From NCBI GenBank assembly GCA_040383485.1, contig JBEIDK010000106.1:1-11547 (forward strand): 11,547 bases of DNA, written 5' to 3'. Each line of letters starts with the position of its first letter. The first letter of the stretch is position 1. The stretch is from JBEIDK01 sp040383485. Its GTDB lineage: Bacteria > Bacteroidota > Bacteroidia > UBA4408. A model generated the notes under the pieces. The model was given only the letters and a program-made list of their open reading frames with translations, was not told the origin of the DNA and did no database searches. Of this stretch, positions 6,761 through 11,547 are shown one piece after another. The translations under genes were made by a program, and so were the position numbers.

Positions 6761-6792
6761 TAATGAAATTTACTATGTACCACAAAAGGTAC
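6757..6792. terminator. Shared hairpins at convergent gene ends (weak terminator)
   Basis: A perfect 7-bp inverted repeat, ATAGTAA (6757-6763) and TTACTAT (6770-6776) around a 6-nt loop, contains both the plus-strand stop of the SGNH gene and the minus-strand stop of selO. On the minus strand it runs into TTTT, so it could end selO transcripts. A second hairpin (GTACC 6777-6781 / GGTAC 6788-6792) could serve the plus strand. Both are short, and the first is AT-rich. Confidence 0.35.
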
Positions 6793-8239
6793 TATAGTTT
6801 TCATCAAATCCTTTAGGTGTCTTTTGTAAATTTTCATATTCAGTTTTTGGGGTATATGGTTCAGAAATAAGTTTTAATAGCGTGTTAAATGGTTCATAGT
6901 TTTCATTATTACAGGCTTCATCTAGAGCCTCTTCAACTAAATGATTACGTGGTATAAAATATGGATTGCTTTTAATCATGATTTTATTTGCATTATTAGT
7001 GCTACTGCCGCTATTTACAATTAAAACTTCCCATTTATTTGGTAAAACTTTAAATGAATCTTTTTGGTAAACTTGTTTTGAAACATTGTTTTCAGCATTA
7101 AAAGCAAGAAAGGTGTTTGTATAATCAGCTTCATTTTGTTGCATCCAAATTAGTACCTCGTGTATAAAATTTTTTAATTCATCAGTTACAACTAAGTTAT
7201 TAAAGCCAAGTTTTTGTAACATCATTTGTTCCCATTTCAATCTAAAAGCATTCGGAAAAGAATCTAAAACTTCTTGAGCCATATTAATGGCATATTGTTT
7301 ATCATCACTTATAAGTGGCAAAAGTGCGCTTCCAAGGCATGAAAGATTCCATTGTGCTATTGCAGGTTGATTAGAAAATGAATATCTTCCATTAGTATCA
7401 ATTGAACTAAAAACCGTTTTAGGATTATACGAATTCATAAATGCACATGGGCCATAATCAAAAGTTTCGCCAGCAATTGACATGTTGTCTGTATTCATTA
7501 CGCCATGAATAAAACCTACCCTCATCCAATTTACAATTAAATCAATTTGTTTATCCATAACTGCCTTTAATAATTCTAGAGGAGGATTAATTGAATGAAC
7601 TAATTCAGGATAATGCCTATTGATAACATAATTTGTAAATAATTTTAAATCTTCATGCGACAAAAAGTTTCGTACAAATTCGAAAGTACCTACTCTAATA
7701 TGGCTCGATAAAACCCTTGTTAAAATTGCACCATCATGAATGGTTTCTCTATACACCTTGTCACCAGAACTGATAATGGTTAAGCTTCTGGATGTAGGAA
7801 TATTTAAGCCATGCATAGCCTCGCTTATTAAGTACTCTCTAAGCATTGACCTTAATGTGGCTCTGCCATCTCCTCTTCTTGAATAAGGTGTTTCACCAGC
7901 ACCTTTTAATTGTATATCGATTCTTTTATTATTTTTTGTTATGTGCTCAGCCAAGAGAATTGCTCTCCCATCACCTAACATAGTAAAATTTCCAAATTGA
8001 TGCCCAGCATAAGCCTGAGCAATAGGCTCTGAGTTTTCTATTAATTTATTTCCTGAAAATATTTCTGCAATTTCTAAAGCGTCATTTGTAGAAAATTCAA
8101 TTCCTATTTCAGATGCTAGCTTATCATTAAAGTAAATGGTTTTAGGCGAAGTAACTTTTGTAGGATTTACTCTTGAAAAAAAAGAATTTGGCAATCTAGC
8201 ATAAGTGTTATCAAAATTCCAATTTCTAATTAGATTCAT
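6773..8239 (-). CDS. selO: Protein adenylyltransferase SelO (YdiU/UPF0061 family)
   Basis: SelO is a pseudokinase that binds ATP in a flipped orientation and transfers AMP to Ser, Thr or Tyr of proteins; in E. coli it is linked to redox homeostasis. Family motifs are clear: YAGHQFGNFTMLGDGRA (77-93), IQLKGAGETPYSRRGDGRAT (109-128) with the nucleotide-binding K112, LREYLISEAMHGLNIPTSR (133-151), and HGVMNTDNMSIAGETFDYGP (245-264) with D251 and D261 at the catalytic and metal-binding positions. It ends ..STFCGT, so a cysteine (C486) is third from the C-terminus, the place of selenocysteine in animal SelO and cysteine in E. coli. 488 residues is normal for bacteria. It is monocistronic and convergent with the acetyltransferase pair. 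Confidence 0.95.
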   Translation of the reverse strand: MNLIRNWNFDNTYARLPNSFFSRVNPTKVTSPKTIYFNDKLASEIGIEFSTNDALEIAEIFSGNKLIENSEPIAQAYAGHQFGNFTMLGDGRAILLAEHITKNNKRIDIQLKGAGETPYSRRGDGRATLRSMLREYLISEAMHGLNIPTSRSLTIISSGDKVYRETIHDGAILTRVLSSHIRVGTFEFVRNFLSHEDLKLFTNYVINRHYPELVHSINPPLELLKAVMDKQIDLIVNWMRVGFIHGVMNTDNMSIAGETFDYGPCAFMNSYNPKTVFSSIDTNGRYSFSNQPAIAQWNLSCLGSALLPLISDDKQYAINMAQEVLDSFPNAFRLKWEQMMLQKLGFNNLVVTDELKNFIHEVLIWMQQNEADYTNTFLAFNAENNVSKQVYQKDSFKVLPNKWEVLIVNSGSSTNNANKIMIKSNPYFIPRNHLVEEALDEACNNENYEPFNTLLKLISEPYTPKTEYENLQKTPKGFDENYSTFCGT

Positions 8240-8617
8240 ATTCTATATTTGTTTTTTTTGAATTACCCTCTATTACCAGAATCGCTTTCAGAATTCAAAT
8301 TTAACTGAATATATTAATTCTTCAGACAAATATTAATTTTCTCACAGTTTAAACCCAGAATATACATTAGAAATTCTATTACAACGCAAAACCCCTTCAA
8401 AATATGAAGTAAACAACTTTTCCTCATGCATCATATATCCAATATGATTTATTCGCATAAGTTCATATTTTATTAGGCTTTAGCGTTTCACTACGAACCT
8501 CTAACGCATAATCTGGGTTAAATTATGAATATAATTACACCAAAAATTCTTAATTTAATTGGTATTAGAACAACTTATATACTCCCAAGAATATGAATGT
8601 TTTGTGGATAGAAATTT
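8240..8617. other. Non-coding spacer between selO and the T9SS-sorted gene
   Basis: No gene is supported in these 378 bp. The left part holds the probable selO promoter. The middle contains an imperfect inverted repeat with arms GCGTT (8483-8487) and AACGC (8503-8507), which extends to 7 of 9 matched positions. A perfect 14-bp palindrome (8608-8621) overlaps the stop codon of the gene to the right. No T-tract terminator is visible for that gene. Confidence 0.6.
8296..8330 (-). promoter_or_regulatory. Probable selO promoter
   Basis: On the minus strand TAAATTTG (8296-8303) fits TAnnTTTG, with TTTG (8327-8330) 23 nt upstream, at the long end of the usual spacing. It would give a leader of about 50 nt before the selO ATG at 8239. 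Confidence 0.4.
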
Positions 8618-10384
8618 CTATTGCTTTATCATTTTTTGGGAAAAGATTCCACTATCGTTTATAATATTTATCATATAAATACCTTTTGTCAGGCTGCTCA
8701 CGTCAATTTTTTTATTCTCACAGACATTTTTTTCTGTTATTACTTTCCTACCTTGCATATCAACAATAGAAACTTCATTCTTACTCAAGCTGCTCATTCC
8801 ACTAATTAAAATTTCACTTACTGCAGGATTAGGATAAATTTTAACTTCATTTCCACTTTTTAAAATCAATGAATTAGTTGTATTGCAAAAATTGATTGTA
8901 GCAGTTGTATCGTTAAATGATTGGCTCATTAAAAAAGTATAGTTACTAAAATCGTTAATTCCAGTTACTAAAATTGTATCAGTATAAGTTTGATATGTAT
9001 TATAAATTTGACCAAAAAAACTCACCAATGCATGTTGGTTAGCAATTGTATCTCCGTTTGGTGCTACAATTTGAACTGATGGATAATTAATAAAACTTAA
9101 ACTACCATTAAATACGCTTACATTGATGATGTTTGGATTTGTTGCGTCGTACCAAATACTATCTACGCATACTTGACTAAAATTTGTAGGATTATTAAAG
9201 TAAGGATTATCAAATTTTATCAATCTTCCATTCTGGTTTAAATTTTCAAGTAAGTAAAATCCGTTTCCATCATAATCGAAATCTTTCAAAAATTCTTGAC
9301 CGTTTACAACTCCATTATGTGTTGCACTCCAACTTTCATTACCATTTAAATCAAAAAATGAAATTTTCGAAATTCCGCTTCCAAATCCTGATACTGTTCC
9401 TGCCACGTATAAGTTTGAGCCATCCATCTTTGCTGAAATTTGGTAACCATCTAAACCATTCATTGTCTTCTTCCAGAGTAATTGTCCGTTAGGATTTAGT
9501 TTGAAAATAGTATCCTGTATACCTACTAATAGTATATCATTATTCATATCGGCTAACACCTCCATTCCATAATCGCCAAAAGCAGGAGCTACCGGTAATT
9601 GATTGTAACTCCACTGGAATGCGCCACTACTGTCGAGTTTAGAGAAGTAATAAGTTGGAAAATTACTTTTTAATAATAATATATTATGATTATTATCAAT
9701 CCCAATTTTTTCAGCTGTATGTGTAGAGTCAATAAAATCTATGCTTCCATTAGTATTTAATCTGCAAACACAACTGGTATTATTTATAAACCCTGAGAAT
9801 ACCACCCTACCCAAATTATCAACATTAAAGCCAAATACAGAATATATGTTTGACCATTGTTCATTGCCTGCTAAATCAAACTTAGCTATTCCAGAATATG
9901 AACTTAAAAACAACATATTATTTTTAATAATGATGTCCTGAAAATTACCAACGCTAAAAGATGTGGTCCCAATTTTTAACCACATTAAATTACCTGATGA
10001 ATTTACCTTTAATAATAAGCCTTGAAATGTTGAAGGAGCATTTAGTCCTCCAGCTATATAGCAGTTGCCAGCATTGTCTAACACCATGTCATTAGCAATA
10101 GGAAGCGAATTAGAATAAGTATAAGTCCAAAGTAAGTTCCCATTTACACTAAATTTTTTAAGGTTAATTCGATAGATTGGTGTTGTTGAATTATTGTTGC
10201 TAAAAGTACTAAGTACCAGTATGTTTCCATTATAGTCACATAATACTTTTACAGGACTTATTCTGGATATTGTGTCAGGTAAGGCATCAATATTTTTTAT
10301 CCAGCTGGGAGCATTGTTTTGAGCATTTGTAATGAATGTAATCATTAAGAGGCTGCTCATGACTAGTTTACTTATTGTTTTCAT
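8618..10384 (-). CDS. Secreted repeat protein with C-terminal T9SS sorting domain
   Basis: This is a predicted surface or secreted protein exported by Sec and then the type IX system. The chosen start is the ATG at 10384 (588 residues). It gives a clean signal peptide, MKTISKLVMSSLLMITFITNA, with probable cleavage before Q22. An in-frame ATG nine codons upstream (10411) lies on the -7 promoter box and would spoil the signal peptide. Residues about 25-400 are repeats of the type 'G-N-(I/L)-L ... G-x-x-x-W', such as GNILVLSTF, GNLLWTYTY, GNCYIAGG and GNLMWLK, suggesting a beta-propeller. Residues about 516-588 are a type A sorting domain: IYPNPAVSE, VSIVDMQGRKV, IDVSSLTKGIYMINI, then a lysine-rich end. 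No enzyme motif was recognised, and the ligand is unknown. Confidence 0.9.
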   Translation of the reverse strand: MKTISKLVMSSLLMITFITNAQNNAPSWIKNIDALPDTISRISPVKVLCDYNGNILVLSTFSNNNSTTPIYRINLKKFSVNGNLLWTYTYSNSLPIANDMVLDNAGNCYIAGGLNAPSTFQGLLLKVNSSGNLMWLKIGTTSFSVGNFQDIIIKNNMLFLSSYSGIAKFDLAGNEQWSNIYSVFGFNVDNLGRVVFSGFINNTSCVCRLNTNGSIDFIDSTHTAEKIGIDNNHNILLLKSNFPTYYFSKLDSSGAFQWSYNQLPVAPAFGDYGMEVLADMNNDILLVGIQDTIFKLNPNGQLLWKKTMNGLDGYQISAKMDGSNLYVAGTVSGFGSGISKISFFDLNGNESWSATHNGVVNGQEFLKDFDYDGNGFYLLENLNQNGRLIKFDNPYFNNPTNFSQVCVDSIWYDATNPNIINVSVFNGSLSFINYPSVQIVAPNGDTIANQHALVSFFGQIYNTYQTYTDTILVTGINDFSNYTFLMSQSFNDTTATINFCNTTNSLILKSGNEVKIYPNPAVSEILISGMSSLSKNEVSIVDMQGRKVITEKNVCENKKIDVSSLTKGIYMINIINDSGIFSQKMIKQ

Positions 10385-10408
10385 GTTTTTATATTTTAAT
10401 GAATAGTA

Positions 10409-10439
10409 CAAAATTATCCTAAAGCAATTACCTGGTCAA
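10409..10439 (-). promoter_or_regulatory. Promoter of the T9SS-sorted protein gene
   Basis: On the minus strand TAATTTTG (10409-10416) fits TAnnTTTG, with TTG (10437-10439) 20 nt upstream. The predicted start near 10404 leaves a leader of about 20 nt before the ATG at 10384. The promoter lies wholly between this gene and the AraC-type gene, so the two need not be co-transcribed. Confidence 0.7.
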
Positions 10440-10455
10440 GTAAAAATTAATGGCA

Positions 10456-11343
10456 TCATTGGTACTTTTCGCGGATTTGATTTCTAAATTCTTCTGGAGA
10501 TGATTTGGTATGTGTTTTAAAAAATCGTGAAAAGTACGACGCATCTTCATAATTAAGAATGCCTGCAATTTCTTTGATACTCATTGGTGAGTAGTATAAG
10601 AGTCGCTTTGCTTCTAAAATAACTCTATCAAATATTAAATCGCTTGCCGTTTTACCATATTCTTTTTTAGAAATATCATTTAAATGCCCTGTAGTAATAT
10701 TTAATTTGTCAGAATATTCCGAAGCTGATTTAATGGTTCTAAAATTAATCTCAATAAGATTTTTAAATTTTACGGCTATTTCACCTTTCATTAACGGGAG
10801 CTTAGAGTCAGCATTTTCGGCAGAATATATTCGTTTTAAAATTAGAAGAAAACTCGTCAAATAAGAGTTAATGACAATTAACCTGTCCTCATGATTCGAA
10901 TGATATTCGATTTCAATTTCACTCAATTTTTCAAATATATTTTTAACTATTTCTTTATTACATAATTCTATTACTGGATTTATATATGAGTTATTTATGT
11001 ATGGTATACTCTCTAGAAATTGGCTATTGCTATTTATGGCTAAAAAAAAGTCACTCTTAAAGGAAATGACAAAACCAGTAACACCCTTATTTCTTTTTAG
11101 CAGGTGCACTTGTTCAGGTGATACACAGTGAATGGTGTTTTTCTTTATTTTATAGGTATTGAAATCTATTTCATGTATTCCACCAGAACCTTTAAATACA
11201 ATTAATTCAAAGTAGTTGTGACGATGTTGTAATGAGGCATCGTAGTTATTATAGCTATCTTCTAGCTTCGCAAAAATAAAATTGGAGTCATTCGATAATG
11301 TTTTATAAAAATCGTAAGTAGGTATATTTTTATTTTTCTCCAT
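10456..11343 (-). CDS. AraC-family transcriptional regulator
   Basis: This is a DNA-binding regulator with a sensing N-terminal half and an AraC/XylS C-terminal domain. Residues about 38-95 look like an AraC-type cupin (HRHNYFELIVFKGSGG, then IKKNTIHCVSPEQVHLLK); its effector is unknown. Residues about 190-292 carry two helix-turn-helix units. The first is around SASEYSDKLNITTGHLND (206-223). The second, SIKEIAGILNYEDASYFSRF (255-274), is followed by FKTHTKSSPEEFR, the family signature. 295 residues is the usual length. It ends 71 bp upstream of the T9SS gene's start on the same strand, so that gene is a candidate target, though only position suggests this. The A-rich leader just before the ATG at 11343 is typical for the phylum. 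Confidence 0.95.
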   Translation of the reverse strand: MEKNKNIPTYDFYKTLSNDSNFIFAKLEDSYNNYDASLQHRHNYFELIVFKGSGGIHEIDFNTYKIKKNTIHCVSPEQVHLLKRNKGVTGFVISFKSDFFLAINSNSQFLESIPYINNSYINPVIELCNKEIVKNIFEKLSEIEIEYHSNHEDRLIVINSYLTSFLLILKRIYSAENADSKLPLMKGEIAVKFKNLIEINFRTIKSASEYSDKLNITTGHLNDISKKEYGKTASDLIFDRVILEAKRLLYYSPMSIKEIAGILNYEDASYFSRFFKTHTKSSPEEFRNQIREKYQ

Positions 11344-11415
11344 ACTTTTTTTAGAACTTAATTATTTACTTAGTTAAGTACGATGAATAATGTATTTCAA
11401 GTTAAATTTGAATGC

Positions 11416-11462
11416 AAAAAAAAAGAGGCTGTCTCAAAAGTAAAATTGAGGCAGTTTTTTTT
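11416..11462. terminator. Strong bidirectional-type hairpin terminator
   Basis: CTGTCTCAA (11429-11437) pairs with TTGAGGCAG (11446-11454) through nine pairs including one G-T. It is flanked by A9 (11416-11424) and T8 (11455-11462), so both strands have a T-tract. It stands directly after the apparent stop codon of a minus-strand reading frame at the right edge and most likely terminates that gene before the AraC-type gene. Confidence 0.75.
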
Positions 11463-11463
11463 A

Positions 11464-11547
11464 TTATAGTTTTGTATAGTTCACTGTAATAGTTATATTT
11501 TTTTTTAAGTCTTCGAGTTGACTCTTGTTTTCTAATAGTCTTTTTAT
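11464..11547 (-). CDS. Partial CDS: C-terminal 27 codons of unknown gene
   Basis: Reading leftward from the window edge, one minus-strand frame is open for 27 codons (starting IKRLLENKSQLEDLKKN, ending VNYTKL). It stops with TAA at 11464-11466, two bases before the T-tract of a strong terminator. The first half looks helical and charged. The product cannot be identified from this tail. Another frame is also open across the area but runs through the terminator, so it is less likely. Confidence 0.45.
   Translation of the reverse strand: MKRLLENKSQLEDLKKNITITVNYTKL

Noticed and set aside
8244..8251. Plus-strand TATATTTG promoter-like box upstream of selO, pointing into the non-coding spacer
   Set aside because: No TTG at the right distance upstream and no gene or structured RNA downstream; chance occurrence in AT-rich DNA is likely.
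8608..8621. 14-bp perfect palindrome at the stop of the T9SS-sorted gene as a terminator
   Set aside because: AT-rich, no loop-forming spacer and no T-tract after it on the minus strand, so it does not qualify as an intrinsic terminator.
11403..11410. Plus-strand TAAATTTG box between the AraC-type gene and the terminator
   Set aside because: No matching upstream TTG, and a terminator follows within about 20 bp, so it would drive nothing useful.
1..11547. Mobile element, prophage, CRISPR or defence island
   Set aside because: No transposase, integrase, phage or nuclease gene, no spaced direct-repeat array and no tRNA. The genes present are core or ordinary accessory families.

Overview
The window looks like a piece of a low-GC Bacteroidota chromosome. 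Four things point there: promoter-like TAnnTTTG boxes with an upstream TTG, A-rich rather than Shine-Dalgarno-like leaders, a secreted protein with a C-terminal type IX secretion (T9SS) sorting domain, and cysteine-free or cysteine-poor forms of ribosomal proteins S4 and L36. I cannot assign a genus.

Layout. Bases 1-487 hold no convincing gene. They contain a pentanucleotide repeat at the window edge, a cluster of palindromic dispersed-repeat copies, and the terminator of the next operon. Bases 488-3751 (minus strand) are the alpha ribosomal operon in the order rpmJ-rpsM-rpsK-rpsD-rpoA-rplQ; rpmJ is only 38 codons. The operon has its own promoter at about 3788-3818, and two of its spacers contain 7-bp AT-rich tandem repeats. 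Head to head with it, on the plus strand at 3941-4036, is the small signal recognition particle (SRP) RNA, with a near-ideal promoter and a T-tract at its 3' end.

Bases 4179-6760 (plus strand) are a two-gene surface-glycan O-acetylation cassette: a membrane MBOAT acyltransferase followed by a membrane-anchored SGNH/AlgX-J-like partner. It converges, with a 12-bp gap, on selO (6773-8239, minus), a protein AMPylase pseudokinase. Bases 8240-8617 are non-coding, with a probable selO promoter and an inverted repeat. Bases 8618-10384 (minus) encode a secreted repeat/propeller-like protein with a T9SS tail. Just upstream of it, on the same strand, is an AraC-family regulator (10456-11343). The right edge holds a strong hairpin terminator and probably the last 27 codons of a minus-strand gene.

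How it fits together: the left half is core translation, transcription and protein-targeting machinery. The right half is unrelated single genes and pairs concerned with the cell envelope, redox/AMPylation and regulation. I found no phage, insertion sequence, CRISPR array, tRNA or defence system. I do not see a clearly new biological system. The most notable points are the junction of the alpha operon with the SRP RNA gene, the intergenic repeat families, and the orphan O-acetylation pair.
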